Counted from the stretch's first letter, positions 1 to 12,630 are shown. The stretch is DNA of 64,000 nt from Lolium rigidum (GCF_022539505.1 NC_061510.1:34559047-34623046), one strand, 5' to 3'. Notes: a model not told the origin generated them from the sequence alone. A program made the numbers and translations.

Positions 1-130
1 TCCGGCTCCACGTCCATCTCCGACGATGAAGCCGACGGCGTGGGAGGCGACGGCGAGCGTTCACCTCTGCCGCGGCCACGACCACGACCACGACCACGGC
101 CGCGAGGTCGGCCTCCGCCTCTACCAGACA
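1..130 (-). CDS. N-terminal piece of an RG-repeat ORF inside the Harbinger-type element
   Basis: A minus-strand frame opens with ATG at 130 and stays open to the window edge. It starts MSGRGGGRPRGRGRG and is followed by a Ser/Pro-rich acidic stretch. The Arg-Gly repeat is low complexity and could be a nuclear or nucleic-acid-binding tail. The start lies about 480 bp inside the element terminus, so this is more likely an element ORF than a host gene. I do not recognise the product. Confidence 0.35.
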
Positions 131-611
131 TAGCGTCGAGTCTTTTTGAGATGGTGGTGGCTAGGGTTTGGGAGAGAGGCGCTAGGATTTGTGTGTGAGA
201 GAGGGACGATGAGAGGCGGTCCTTTTATAGGCCGGAGGGAGGCGGAGGAGCGGTGGCGCTCATTAACGCCGGCACGCAGAGCTAGGCGCGACGGGACGCG
301 TCGCTGCGGCTCGCGGGAAGCTGCACCATCGCTGCGCGCCAATAACTTTCGTCGTGAGGTAGGCGACGGTTAGGTTAAAATTTATTGAGCCGCTGACGAG
401 TCGGCCCCGCCACTCCCCGCCTCGCTTTTCGGTGTGTCCAGCGTCCCCGGTGCGTCCCCTGTGGGACGGGGACGGGCTCGGGGCGCCGGACACCGTATCG
501 GGACGCGCCGGACAAAAATGGGCTTTGGAGGACGCGACTGGAACGGTTTTTTGGTCCGACGCGCCCCAAATCTCTTTAAGGGACGCTTTGGGGACACGGC
601 TGGAGATGCTC
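1..611. mobile_element. PIF/Harbinger-type element, terminal portion running off the window
   Basis: The right terminus at 594-611 ends in GGCTGGAGATGCTC, the reverse complement of the GAGCATCTCCAGCC terminus of the complete element at 40315-41466. The GC-rich subterminal block at about 395-600 also matches 41255-41455 nearly base for base, including the CGGGGACGGGCTCGG stretch. The other end lies outside the window, so no target duplication can be checked. Confidence 0.7.
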
Positions 612-1194
612 TGATCTCAAAAGAAAACAACCCTTCGGTTGCAAAACTGTGATATGACGATGATGATTCCATAAAGATAAATGAAAACAAAAATACACCT
701 TGTCTAAACATCTGTCAGCTTAGACCACGTACACGGTACACACTACACAGTACCTTCAGGTTGATAACTACCCATACCAGGATGCTGCTGGGAAAAAAAA
801 AACACCTTGTCTGAACATCTGCCTTTCTCATCCTCCTGATTGTTCTTCCCAGTCTTAGTGACCATAACATGTTTCATGGACTCTTCCACTTGGCTTTAGG
901 ACCTCTGGCGCAAAATATTGGCTCTTCTTTTTTTTCAGGGGGACGCAAGTATATATTTGTTAGGATCATGCTGTCATTCGGCTACTTGACAATTACTGCT
1001 GAACTGGGAACTAATGAAACAGGGCCCAAGCTCACTCCACTTGATGATGTTTCAAAAGTTGACACTTCAATTCACGGTAAGTGTCTTTTCAGCAGATTTT
1101 GGTTCCATAAATTTTATGGGCTAGGATTTACACGAGTTGGTCCACTGACCCTGCACACCATCATTCCGAGCCGAGCCTCTATGCGATTCGCTAA
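612..1194. other. No gene recognised
   Basis: AT-rich spacer between two Harbinger-type termini. The open frame starting at 869 runs into the second terminus at 1195 and shows no recognisable domain. Confidence 0.5.
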
Positions 1195-1620
1195 GAGCAT
1201 CTCCAGCCGCGTCCTCCAAAGCGTTCCTCAAACGCATCCGGATCGTGTGTTTAAGGGACGTGTTTCGTTCGTGTCGTGTTTGAGGAACGTCGCTCCCCAG
1301 CCGCGTCTCCCAAACATCGCCCCCAAACTTTTTTTTAGGATTTTCGAAAACACAACCATTTATTAAAGGTAGCATACAAATAAATATGTTTGCCAAGATT
1401 GTTTTCAAATTAAAATAGAACAAACGATAAAACAACTAAACAAATGTAATAAATGGGGCTAGATCAAGTTGCCGCGGCATTTGCTGATAATCCTTTGATC
1501 CTCCAGATATGCTCGACGAGATCATCTTGAAGTTGCTCGTGAACATTGCTGTCACGGATCTCTACGTGCATGCTGAGGAAATCAGCAAAATCTGCTGGCA
1601 TCTCATGATCAACCTCCGCA
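1195..1620. mobile_element. Truncated PIF/Harbinger element, left end
   Basis: GAGCATCTCCAGCCGCG starts at 1195, directly after TAA (1192-1194), the 3-bp target expected for PIF/Harbinger. The following subterminal sequence resembles 40330-40450. The other end is missing: at about 1620 the sequence switches to the tandem gypsy-derived unit. Confidence 0.7.
1464..1620 (-). pseudogene. C-terminal fragment of a plant PIF/Harbinger transposase
   Basis: On the minus strand about 51 codons end at a TGA (1464-1466). They contain HVEIRDSNVHEQLQDDLVEH followed by IW, matching the C-terminus usual in plant Harbinger transposases of the 'plant transposon protein' family (IRD..H..LQ.DLVEH.W). The catalytic core is absent because the upstream part is replaced by unrelated repeat sequence at about 1621. 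It is a dead fragment. Confidence 0.65.
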
Positions 1621-2179
1621 ATGTATGGCTGATATTGAGCATGTAATGTAATCCAACTAACGTAGCACTCATCTCTAATTCAGTTGTGTGTAGATGCGTG
1701 AACCGAATATAGTTATGCGTACTACCTAAAAGAATTTGCATAACACTTTTTGTCCTGCTTGCCCATTTCACCGGGGCCTAGCAGCACCCTGATATCTATC
1801 AGAAATCATTTTTTATCCCGTTTAGAAAGCAAGAAAGCTAAATAAGAAAGATCATTAAGAATGTTCATGAATACACATTTGGAGAGAAATGATATGTCAA
1901 ATTTTGTGTGCTAAAGGATCTTATAAAACCTGAAGCACCCCACGTTCAATAATTGTCGAAGGTAAGTATGGTAATGGACCTAAAATCATGCTACTTTGGA
2001 GGGTCCTCTTATACCGGTTTTGTGATGTGAACACAATTATCAATATCATTCCATATTCTATGCATGTATCTTTTAATATAATTCATTTTGTACAAATGCA
2101 ACTGTTTTACTTTCGAATAGAACCGTGAAAGTAACTCTTGGGTTAATTAAGCATGTTTATGTTTTTGTTGAACCCTATA

Positions 2180-2635
2180 TGTATGCCATTGATTTTAATG
2201 TTATTGATATATATGCCTTGTGACCCATTTTTCCCTATTATTTTCGTAGACCTTTTCTAGTGATTTCCAGGGCAAAGAATGATCACAAGAGTGAGGTCAT
2301 ATCTCTTAAGTTTGGGGAAGATGAAATTCAATTTAACTTTTCTAAATTAAAGAATCAACCTTATCATAAGTCAATTGATACTAAGGAAAGCGATATACTC
2401 CCTGAGTTAGCTGCTATTCATTTGGGATCTCCTGAACACGCTCTAGAAAGGGTCGTACAAATATTGATCGTGTTTCAATGATCAAGAGAAGTTGGAGTTT
2501 GATACTCATTTTAATGACGCTTCTCCACAAGGGGATTTACGGAACACTACTTTTGAAGAACTTTAAAGAGAAGAAAATGAAGAAACTCCTCCACCTGATC
2601 TTAAACCTCTATCTAGTAGATTGAAGTATTAATTT
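2180..2635 (+). pseudogene. Ty3/gypsy protease end and linker, tandem unit 1
   Basis: Broken frames encode a SEVISLKFGEDEIQFNF segment, then DTKESDILPELAAIHLG, and in another frame EFDTHFNDASPQ...EELKEEKMK-like sequence before an RLKY-type end. This resembles the region between protease and reverse transcriptase of plant Athila/Tat-lineage gypsy elements. Stops and frameshifts make it non-coding. Confidence 0.55.
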
Positions 2636-3959
2636 CTTATTCAAACTAATAATTGTCCTATTAGGCCTTACACAATGCGTTGTCTCTTAGCGCGTAATCC
2701 TAGGCAGTGGAGTTCTCTAAGAAACGACCACCACAATGCATTGTTTCTTAGGATTGTAACTTAATTTAATGATTTAGGCCTAATGTATGCATAGGATTGG
2801 TCTAGATGTTGCTTTTGCTTATGACTTCGTGCAAGCGTTCTATCTTAGATAAGATATAACAACACTCTCTCACCAACATAAGCATTTTTTTTATGATACC
2901 GTGCTAAGAGACTACCATTGTGAAAGGCCTTATTGTTGAGTCCGATCTTTCAAGTGCGGATAAAGAAAAAATAATGACGGTCTTGAGGAGTCATCCTATA
3001 GTATTTTTCTTCTATAGCCACACATAGGCTGGACTTTCTCAATCTTCTATCAACAACAACTGGACCGCCCGGTGGACCATAAGCCACCACCACCATCTGT
3101 GGGCCACCCGGGCTTGCCGGATGTAGACCACATAGTTGGCATACCCATGAAATATACCCACAACACAAGGGGAACAAAAGATTACCAATAAGATCTTAGC
3201 AATTGAGAAGTCACTCTCAATAACGCCCATATATCAATAAACTCACAAAGGAAGTGGTGATTCTATAACAGTTGATTCAAAGCAGTAAAATCAAACAGTA
3301 ACTAAAAGTAGCAGATTTCCTGTTTTCACCGGAAGAAGTAATGTGAAACTTTCAGTGGCTAAAATTGTAGGCATAAGGCAGAAGTGGGGTAATGTATGGA
3401 TGATATTGATCATGTAATGTTATCCAACTAAAATAGCATTTATCTCTAATTCAGTTGTGTGTAGGTGCGTGAACCAAATATAGTTATGCGTACTACCTAA
3501 AAGAACTTGCATAACATTTTTTGTCCTGCTTTCCCATTTCACTGGGGCCTAGCAGGAGCCTGATATCTATCATGAATCATTCTTTTATACCTTTTAGAAA
3601 GCAAGAAAGCTAAAGAAGCAAGATCATTAAGAATGTTCATGAATACACTTTTGGAGAGAAGTGATATGTCAAATTTTGTGTACTAAAGGATCTTATAGAA
3701 CCTGAAGCACCCCATGTTCAATAATTGCCGAAGGTAAGTATGGTAATGGACCTTAAATCATGCTACTTTGGAGGGTCCTCTTATACTGGTTTAAACAAAA
3801 TTATCAATATCATTCCATATTCTATGCATGTATCTTTTAATATAATTCATTTTGTACAAATGCAACTGTTTTACTTTCGAATAGAACCGTGAAAGTAACT
3901 CTTGGGTTAATTAAGCATGTTTATGTTTTGGTTGAACCCTATATGTATGCCATTGATTT

Positions 3960-4390
3960 TATTGTTATTGATATGCCTCGTGACCCATTTTTCCCTATTA
4001 TTTTCGTAGACCTTTTCTAGTTATTTCCAGGGCAAAGAATGATCTCAAGAGTGAGGTCATATCTCTTAAGTTTGGGGAAGATGAAATTCAGTTTAACTTT
4101 TCTAAATTAAAGAATCAACCTTTATCATAAGTCAATTGATACTAAGGAAAGTGATATACTTCCTGAGTTAGCTGCTATTCATTTGGGAACTCCTGAACAC
4201 GCTCTAGAAAGGAGTCGTACAAATAATGATAGTGTTTCAACGATCAAGAGAAGCTGGAGTTTGATACTCATTTTAATGACGCTTCTCCACAAGAGGATTT
4301 ACGGAACACTACTTTTGAAGAACTTAAAAGAGAAGAAAATGAAGAAACTCCTCCACCTGATCTCCAACCCCTATCTAGTAGACTGAAGTA
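3960..4390 (+). pseudogene. Ty3/gypsy protease end and linker, tandem unit 2
   Basis: Collinear copy of the segment in unit 1 with a one-base difference near 4123 that changes frame. The protease-end phrase IDMPRDPFFPII is readable at about 3969-4005. Same lineage and same decay as the other copies. Confidence 0.55.
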
Positions 4391-5714
4391 TTAATTTTTT
4401 ATTCAAACTAATAATTGTCCTATTAGGCCTTACACAATGCATTGTCTCTTAGCGCGCAATCCTAGGTAGTGGAGTTGTCTAAGAAACGACCACCACAATG
4501 CATTGTCTCATAGGATTTTAACTTAATTTAATGATTTTGGCCTAATACATCCATAGGATTGGTCTACATGTTGCTTTTGCTTATGACTTAGATACAACAA
4601 TACTCTCTCACCATATCAACTATAGTGCCAGATAAGCATTTTGTTTATGATACTGTGCTAAGAGACTACCATTGTGAAAGGCCTTATTGTTGAGTCCGCT
4701 CTTTCAAGTGCGGATGAAGAAAAATTAATGACGGTATTGAGGAGTTATCCGATAATATTTTTCTTCTATAGCCACACATAGGCTGGACTTCCTCAATCTT
4801 CTATCAACAGCAACTGGGTCACCTGGTGGGCCATAAGCCACCACCACCATCTGTGGGCCACCCAGACTTGCCGAATCTAGACCACGTCGTTGTCATATCC
4901 ATGAAGTATACCCACAAGACAAGGGGGAACACAAGATTACCAATAAGACCTTAGCAATTGATATGTCACTCTCAATCACACCCATATATCAATAAACTCA
5001 CAAAGCAAGTGGTGATTGTACAACATTTGATTCAATGCAGTAAAACCAAACAGTAAATAAAAGTAGCAGATTTCAAGTTTTCACTCGAAGAAGTAATGTC
5101 AAACTTACAGTGGCTAAAATTGTAGGCACAAGGTTACAATAGGGTAATGTATGGATGATATTGATCATGTAATGTAATCTAACTAATATAGCACTCATCT
5201 CTAATTCAGTTATGTGTAGGTGCGTGAACCGAATATAGTTATGCGTACTAACTAAAATAATTTGCATAACATTTTTTCTCCTACTTGCCCATTTCACCGG
5301 GGGCTAGCAGCAGCCTGATATGTATCAGAAATCATTCTTTTATCCCGTTTAGAAAGCAAGAAAGCTAAAGAAGCAAGATCATTAAGAATGTTTATGAATA
5401 CACTTTTGGAGAGAAGTGATATGTCAAATTTTGCGTACTAAAGGATCTTATAGAACCTGAAGCACCCCACGTTCAATAATCGTCGAAGGTAATTATGGTA
5501 ATGGACCTAAAATCATGCTACTTTGGAGGGTTCTCTTATGCCGGTTTATGTGATGTGAACACAATTATCAATATCATTCCATATTCTATGCATGTATCCC
5601 GTAATATAAGTCATTTTGTACAAATGTAACTGTTTTACTTTCGAATAGAACCGTCAAAGTAACTCTTGGGTTAATTAAGCATGTTTATGTTTTTGTTGAA
5701 CCCTATATGTATGC

Positions 5715-6838
5715 CATTGATTTTATTGTTATTGATATGCCTCGTGACCTATTTTTCCCTATTACTTTCGTAGACCTTTTCTAGTGATTTCCAGGGCAAA
5801 GAATGATCACAAGAGTGAGGTCATATCTCTTAAGTTTGGGGAAGATGAAATTCAGTTTAACTTTTAAATTAAAGAATCAACCTTATCATAAGTCAATTGA
5901 TACTAAGGAAAGTGATATACTCCCTGGGTTAGCTGCTATTCATTTGGGAACTCCTGAACACGCTCTAGAAAGGATTCGTACAAATAATGATAGTGTTTCA
6001 ACCGTCAAGAGAAGTTGGAGTTTGATACTCATTTTAATGACGCTTCTCCACAAGAGGACTTGCGGAACACTACTTTTGAAGAACTTAAAAGAGAAGAAAA
6101 TGAAGAAACTCCTCCACCTGATCTTAAACCCCTATCTAATAGACTGAAGTATTAATTTCTTATTCAAACTATAATTGTTCTATTAGGCCTTACACAATGC
6201 ATTGTCTCTTAGCGTGTATTCCTAGGCAGTGGAGTTGTCTAAGAAACGACCACCATAATGCATTGTCTCTTAGGATTGTAACTTAATTTAATGATTTTGG
6301 ACTAATGCATGCATAGGATTGGTCTAGATGTTTCTTTTGCTTATGACTTCGTGCAAGCGTTGTATCTTAGGTAAGATATAACAACACTCTCTCACCATAT
6401 CAACTATAGTGCCACATAAGAATTTTGTTTATGATACCATCCTAAGAGACTACCATTGTGAAAGACCTTATTGTTGAGTCCGCTCTTTCAAGTGCGGATA
6501 AAGAAAAATTAATGACGGTCTTGAGGAATCATCCGATGGTATTTTTTTCTATAGCCACACATAGAATTCCTGTAATAGAAGACGCAGAACCAATATCTCA
6601 AAGACGTCTACATCATCGAATGAAAGTGGTAAGAGAGGAGGTAATACACCTACTTGACGTTGGAATTATTTATCCAATCTCTAATAGTAAGTGGGTAAAC
6701 CCTGATCATTGTATTTCGAAGAAAGGAGGTATGACTATTATCCAAAATGATACTAATGAGCTAATATCCACCAGAACCATTATGGGATACAAGATGTGTG
6801 TTTATTTCAGGAAACTGAATAGGTCCAACTATGGCGTT
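5715..6838 (+). pseudogene. Ty3/gypsy protease-linker-RT fragment, tandem unit 3
   Basis: This is the longest of the three copies. It repeats the protease-end and linker (5730-6150) and then, at 6458-6838, continues into the N-terminal part of reverse transcriptase: RIPVIEDAEPISQRRLHHRM, then EEVIHLLDVGIIYPI, SKWVNP.HCISKKGGMT and TIMGYKMCVYFRKLN. This is the classic plant gypsy series (VGIIYPISDSKWVSPV.CVPKKGG...GYRMCIDYRKLN). The catalytic YXDD half is absent. The RT continuation shows what the unit looked like before units 1 and 2 acquired the unrelated 370-bp segment. Confidence 0.75.
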
Positions 6839-8436
6839 GGCGTCATCGGAGGATGACAAGGAGTACGCTTACAATGGGTCTTATCGAGCCGGCGCCTCGA
6901 GAGGCGGTTGGAGAAAATTACCGCCCCCTAACGGACACTCCCATTTTTTCCACCTCCCAAATTGTTCAAACCAAATTTTCATTCACCATCCATTTTAACA
7001 ACACTTTATTATTCAATAATATAAATTCAAATAAATAGCAGAGTGAAATTTAAATCAATATTAATTCTAAATAATAAAAATGAGTAGTTCAAATTAAGAT
7101 TCAATTTATTCGGAAATTTACATAGAGAAGTTGCACTACATGTTCTTTCTCATTTCTATTGTTCAGAAACTACATAACTCCATGTGTTCAACAACTACAT
7201 AGTTTCATACTTCAGAAAAAAATTGGTGATAAAATTGGAGCCCAAATAAAACATCAATCCATGCTCCCAATCTATGTCTTAATAATCAATTCATCTAATA
7301 AAAAGTAAAACAAAATCTGTGAAAAAAAGTGAAGAGGAGGCATCGAGGAGGAATTTTTATTGCTGCATACGGGTCATCTAGGAGGAACTCGTATCGGCCA
7401 TAGGTCATCTTCGTTGGGAAGACCGAGGGTGGCAATCTGACAAGGTGACGTGCGGGCGCCATTTGGTCGGGGATGGCGAAGGTACGCGGTGGTTGTTGGG
7501 GTAGACTAGATCAATAGTGTGGTGGCCTTTCCCTCCTATCCTCTCCGCTAGCTGCTGACAGTCTCTTTCACTCCCTCACTGGTGGCGGCCTTCCTCCTCT
7601 GTTTCAACAACCTGGTCGAAATTGACCAAAGGTATAGTTTCGGAACAAAATTTATAACTTCGATGGAAGGTCGGGCGGGGTAGGCGCTGGCTAGCCTAGA
7701 AGAAGGGAACGCTAAGAAAGCGCTTCGATGGAAGTTTTGTACTGGTTGCAACACAAGAGACAAATAGGTGGCGGCGGATATTTGAGTGAAGGATGGGGTA
7801 TTGGTGTGCAAATTGGGCAGGAGATTGAAGGAGACCAATGAGATGAGGTGACGAGCTGCTGGCAACGAGGCACCCAGTTTGGCCAACAGTTTATGCAAGC
7901 ATATATTGGATCTCGATGGCGGCGGTCTTCCCCCTCCTCTCTAGCGGTTAGTGGCCCTTTGCTCTAGCCTCATCTCCGTTTCGACGGAGGAAAGGCACGC
8001 GGATGTGGGCACCTGGTCGGAATTGACCGTGGGCATGGGTGCCTGCAAGCTATCACCCCTTCGTCCCTCGTCGCTGCGTGCTCCTTTGATTTCTCATGAT
8101 CAATTTATCACATGTCATTTGTGGCTTGTGAGGGGAACTTGGCAGGCAAGTTCTTATGGTGCTTCGTTCCCACCGGTCTAGTCAAAAAGGTTTAGCAATT
8201 TATTCACGATGGATGGTTCTGGGAACAACATTTGTTATAAAATATTGGTTAATTTTACACTTTGCACGAGTAATTCAAAAGCTGGCAACAAACGTGTGCT
8301 ATTTTAATTTTTTGAGGGAAAGAGGGAAATTTATTGCTGCTATAAATAAAGTTATCAGAAAGACGCCTGAGCTATGTTCAGTGAAATGCAGAACATCATA
8401 ACAGTACCGGATACAGACTTACACAGCACCGCGCGT
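6839..8436. other. No gene recognised
   Basis: After the RT fragment a GC-rich patch (6880-6930, containing CCGGCGCCTCGAGAGGCGG) gives way to AT-rich sequence (6960-7330) and then mixed sequence. Open frames here (for example 7548-7898 minus, 7951-8181 plus) have no recognisable domain or coding character. Confidence 0.4.
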
Positions 8437-9947
8437 ATGGAGACGATCGGCGGCGACGCCCACGTCCACCGATACGGTTGGGCCGGGTTGTGGTCGGCGG
8501 TGGCCAGCCTCATCTTCCTCTGGTCCATGGTGCAACAGTACGTCCCCGCACAGCTCGAAGACTACCTAACCACACTCGCCCGCCGTTTACACACGGCTAT
8601 GTCGCCCTATGTCACCATCTCCATCGATGAGCACATCCCCGATTCCTTCAGCCGCAGCGAGGCCTACATCTCCACAGAGGCATACCTCAGCGCCACCTGC
8701 GCCTCCAGCGCCCGCCGCCTCCGAGCAGACCACGCTCCCGGCAGCGATCGCTTGCGCGTGGCCGTCGACGACCACGAGGAGGTGGTCGACGAGTTCCGCG
8801 GCGCCCCAAGCTCTGGTGGCGCAAGACCAAGATGCTCCCCCGCAGCAACATCATCAGCTGGTCCGCCAGGGAAGAGGCTCGCCGCATGTACTGCCTCACC
8901 TTCCACCACCGCCACCGCGGTCTCGTCGACGCTCTCTACCTACCGCACGTCCTCGCCGAGGGCCGAGCCGCCATCGTCCGGAACCGCCAGCGCCGCCTCT
9001 TCACCAACAACCCCAGCAGCCTCTGGTCCGGCTACTATGGCCGCACGTGGAGCCACGTCAAGCTCGAGCACCCCTCCACCTTCGCCACGCTCGGCATGGA
9101 CCCCGGCAAGAAGCAGGCCATAATCGACGACCTCGACATGTTCCGCGACGGAAAGGACTACTACGCCTCCGTCGGCAAGGCGTGGAAGCGCGGCTACCTG
9201 CTGTTCGGGCCACCCGGCACCGGCAAGTCCACCATGATCGCCGCCATGGCCAACTATCTCGATTACGATATCTACGACCTCGAGCTCACGGCGGTGAAGA
9301 ACAACACCGAGCTACGCAGGATCTTCATAGAGACGACAGGCAAGTCCATCATCGTGGTCGAGGACATCGACTGCTCCATCGATCTCACCGGCAAACGCAA
9401 AACCAAGGAGAAGAAGGACAAGGGCAGCAAGAAAAAGAAGACGACCCTGCCGACGCCAGCGGGCGGCCGTGAGGATGAAGATAGCAAGGTGACGCTGTCG
9501 GGGCTGCTTAACTTCATCGATGGGCTTTGGTCCACCTGCGGCGGCGAGCGGATCATCGTGTTCACAACCAACCACAAGGACAAGCTTGACCCAGCGCTCA
9601 TTCGACGGGGCAGGATGGATTCGCACATCGAGATGTCATACGCTTGCTTCGAGTCCTTCAAAGTGCTCGCCAAGAACTACCTGCACATCTCCGACCACGA
9701 GCTTTTCCACGAAATCCGGCAGCTTCTTGGGGAGGTCGACATGTCACCTGCCGACGTGGCCGAGAACCTCATGCCCAAGTCGAAAAACAGAGATGTAGAC
9801 GCCTGCCTACATAAGCTGATCGAGGCACTCAAACAAGCAAAGGAGGAAGCTTTGGCCAAAGCACTTGTTGGGACGGACGACAAAGAGGAAACACAAGAAG
9901 ACGATGACAGCAACTCCAGCGAAGAGGAGGGAAATGAGAAAAAATAA
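8437..9947 (+). CDS. BCS1-like AAA-ATPase (AATP1/HSR4 type), one frameshift
   Basis: Membrane-anchored AAA-ATPase of the plant BCS1-like family. The ATG at 8437 (METIGG) is preferred over the in-frame 8374 because the family begins just before its membrane segment (WAGLWSAVASLIFLWSM, about residues 13-29). Next come the N-terminal BCS1-like region (SIDEHIPDSFSRSEAY; VAVDDHEEVVDEFRGA), Walker A GPPGTGKST at 9207-9233, Walker B IIVVEDIDCS near 9345-9374, the sensor FTTNHKDKLDPALIRRGRMD, and an acidic tail to TAA at 9947. At 8806-8807 two C bases (net +2, or -1) shift the frame from DEFRGA to KLWWRKTKMLP, splitting the ORF; the rest, about 503 codons in all, matches family length. It is either a recent pseudogene or an assembly error in a C run. 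The family is usually stress- and ER/mitochondrion-linked; the location here is inferred. Confidence 0.85.
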
Positions 9948-12106
9948 AAAGGACTAGATTGATATGCGCGCTCTACTACGTCGGTTATTGCTGTGATGAT
10001 CTATCAACTACTCTGCTGAATTCTATTTATAAATTTTTTAAATGGTTCAATATAGTGAACCGCCTACAGTGTTGGCTTAAAACCCTGTCTCTCCCTTGAT
10101 CTCTGTAGTTTTTTTTTTCTGAATTTTCACCAAGTGTCACATGTTTTCGACACTTCAGTTTCATCAGTTAGAGCCGTTTTCGGTTGGAGTTTTTAGCTCG
10201 TTGGAGGTTGCCACTTGTTCCCCACAGACTTATTAGTCTTAGATCGTCTAGCACGAAGCTCGGATCTTGGAATGACACGGTCACGTTTTCCCATTTCTTA
10301 TGAATAAAAAGAAGATCAAGAAAAGAAGCTAAAGTTCAGGGCAGCACAAAAAAAACCTCTCATGTGTTCATCCCCCTGTCTCCCTCACCCCATGGCTTCC
10401 ACTACCGGCACGAAGTGGAAGCAGATCATATGTAGTCTTAAAGCTAACTAAGTATCTAACAATTATGATGTTAATATTTTGGTTGAGATGGGTACTAAAA
10501 AGGATTTTGTGCGTGCATGAAAGTAGTTAATCTGCCATTTGTGTGTATTAGTGTTCAATCATATGTGCCTAGTATTTTGTTTTGTGGGTTCGTAACTAAT
10601 TATGTTTGTGGTTCGCTCCCGAACTTTCCCTCCCAGGCCGCTCACGCGAGGAAGGTTCCGATGCAAACCCTAACGACCAAGGCCTTCTCCTCCTCGCCGG
10701 TTGCTACCGCCGCCAGCGGTGGCAGCCACGCCTGACTGTCGAAGACGAAGAGCAGGGATGGCGCATCCGTCAATCTTCCTTGGCGCGGGAGGGTGGACAA
10801 GGTTGTGCAGGTGGAGTCCTCGGTGTGGGGCAGTGGCGCTCGTCTAGTGCGGCGCCCAACGACGCACGGCAGCGAGGCACAGCGGAGGCTGAGGCGGCGC
10901 GCATGGTGGTGTCCACGGCAGCTCAATCCCCCATGGCGTCATCCTAGGGTTAGATCTCGTTCGGTCGTCGGTGCGAGAGCTGATCTAGGGCTCACCTTTG
11001 GGCTCCTCTGGGTCGGCCTGCTCCTTCTGCTCGCTGGTAACTAGCCGGTGGTTAGGGGACTACTGTTCGAATGAATAAAGGTGGCGGTCCTAGGGTCCCT
11101 CTTGTGTGAAGATGGAGACCTTCATGTTGCCAGCATTTCGTGATCTGGTATTCCATCTCGAGATTATACATACAAGTAGGAGTAGGGGTTTTACCTTTTC
11201 ACAAGGGCCCTGAACTTGGGTAGATCGTTGTTTTCTTCTGTGTGTGCTTCTTAGTGCATCTTCCCTCCGCAGATCCTCAGGTGTCCATCGGCCCCTATCT
11301 TCAGCCTACCCATGGCATCTGCCGTGACGCCCCTGCGACAATGATCTTATTGAAAGCATTTTTTTGTGAGTGCGGGCTTTCTCCAAGGTGAAAACCTATG
11401 ATCTATGATCAGGACAACGATGTTGTGCTTGTGCACTGTTCCCTTCTTGGAGACGTCTCTTTTGGAGAAAATGTATTTTTGGTTCTGTTTTGGTGGTGTT
11501 TGGTCCGCTGCTACAAAAAAATAGATCATTGTAGCGGAACTTTTTTTATGTAATTCTTTTTTATTGTGTGCATCTGTATTGCCATTAGGGCACCCGTTGG
11601 GTGTAATTGATATTTTCACGGTATTAATATATTCCTTCTATCGAAAAATATGCTATGACAATCTTGACTTGCACTTTATATGGAAAGAACGGCTTGCAGG
11701 AAAGAATTTTGAAGCGATTCTTGGAGGTTGCAAATGCTCTCTCGAGTCTCGACCGTTGTGCGGAGGGACGAATGGCGATGATTGAACAACTCTAGTGGTG
11801 TTTTTGGCTCTCTCCTCGCCTTCATGCTCGCTGTACGAAGGAGCCTCTCTCCGGCGTGGATCGTCATAGTGCTGCGCTGACGTGCCTGCCACACCGCGTG
11901 CACTGCCTATACAGGGCTAAAAACTTCCTTTTAACTACGACCCAGAGACGCAATGTGGAGGAAGCGTGATGGAGTGAGCAACAATGAGCCTGCAGCTCGC
12001 AGGACGAAGAAGTCACTTCATTTAGCACCTACCCCTTGTCCACCGAAAGATCTACGTTATTCATTGCATCCTATTGTATTTACTGTGTCTGGTGCTCACC
12101 CCGCTG
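9948..12106. other. Intergenic; possible retroposon remnant, no gene recognised
   Basis: GC-rich 10600-11050 holds overlapping frames on both strands without a domain. The stretch ending GGTATTAATATATTCCTTCTATCGAAAAA near 11648 has the look of a grass LINE 3' end, but no target duplication was found. I see no supportable gene. Confidence 0.35.
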
Positions 12107-12113
12107 TATAAAA
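12107..12113 (+). promoter_or_regulatory. Candidate TATA box for the 8-Cys membrane protein gene
   Basis: TATAAAA, about 525 bp upstream of the ATG at 12631. The leader would contain the MITE at 12219-12304 and a 5'-UTR intron with donor AAG|GTAAGG (GT at 12434) and acceptor CTCTTCAG (AG at 12624-12625), five bases before the ATG. Confidence 0.45.
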
Positions 12114-12218
12114 GACGACCACGATAGCAATGCAAGAACAGCCACAAGCAGTAAACAACGCAAGAGCTTGCGAGTGTGAGCTCCCCTGCTCTGTATTTCC
12201 TATTTTCACTTTGATGTA

Positions 12219-12304
12219 CTCCCCCCGTCCTAGGTACATTATTTAGTGTCTAGGTACATTCAAATTTAGACAAACTTTCAACATGTTCCATGGGATGGAG
12301 GGAG
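12219..12304. mobile_element. Stowaway (Tc1/mariner) MITE
   Basis: 86 bp with inverted ends CTCCCCCCGTCC and GGATGGAGGGAG, flanked by TA duplications (12217-12218, 12305-12306). Typical grass Stowaway. It lies in the presumed leader of the downstream gene. Confidence 0.85.
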
Positions 12305-12630
12305 TAGTACTAGTTTTTCTGAATGTTTATCTTATCCTTCAATCTCTTGTAACTCCAGTGCAGGTTGCGTCTGAAGCAAAGCCAGGGGAAAAGCTTGGAC
12401 GTTGGAACAAGAGTCCCAATCAAAGAGTACAAGGTAAGGCCGCAAGAGCACAAAACAAGTTGCAAGTTGATCTTGGATTTTCTTCATAATTTGTTGTTCG
12501 ATCAAGCCAAGTTGCAAGTTGAATCTAATGAACTGGATTCTTTGTGCTAGTAGATTTCTTTTACATGGGTGAACGTTGGTCGCTGAAACTTTCTACTCTT
12601 GCTGACTTTACTCTACCCTCTTCAGAGAAC

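Larger units (their letters stand above)
1621..6558. repeat. Three tandem copies of a ~1.76-kb chimeric unit
   Basis: The landmark ATGTATGG followed by (G)ATATTGA.CATGTAATGT occurs at 1621, 3392 and 5147, giving unit lengths of 1771 and 1755 bp. Whole units are nearly collinear, with scattered substitutions and small indels. Each contains a stretch reading as a Ty3/gypsy protease end and protease-RT linker, an AT-rich insert around the motif ACAATGCATTGTCTCTTAG, and in units 1 and 2 a ~370-bp segment (about 3022-3391 and 4772-5146) that is not retrotransposon-like. Unit 3 lacks that segment and instead continues into RT sequence. Confidence 0.85.

Noticed and set aside
8609..9472. 287-aa frame overlapping the AAA-ATPase
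   Set aside because: Shadow frame of the ATPase gene; rich in Pro/His/Arg with no domain.
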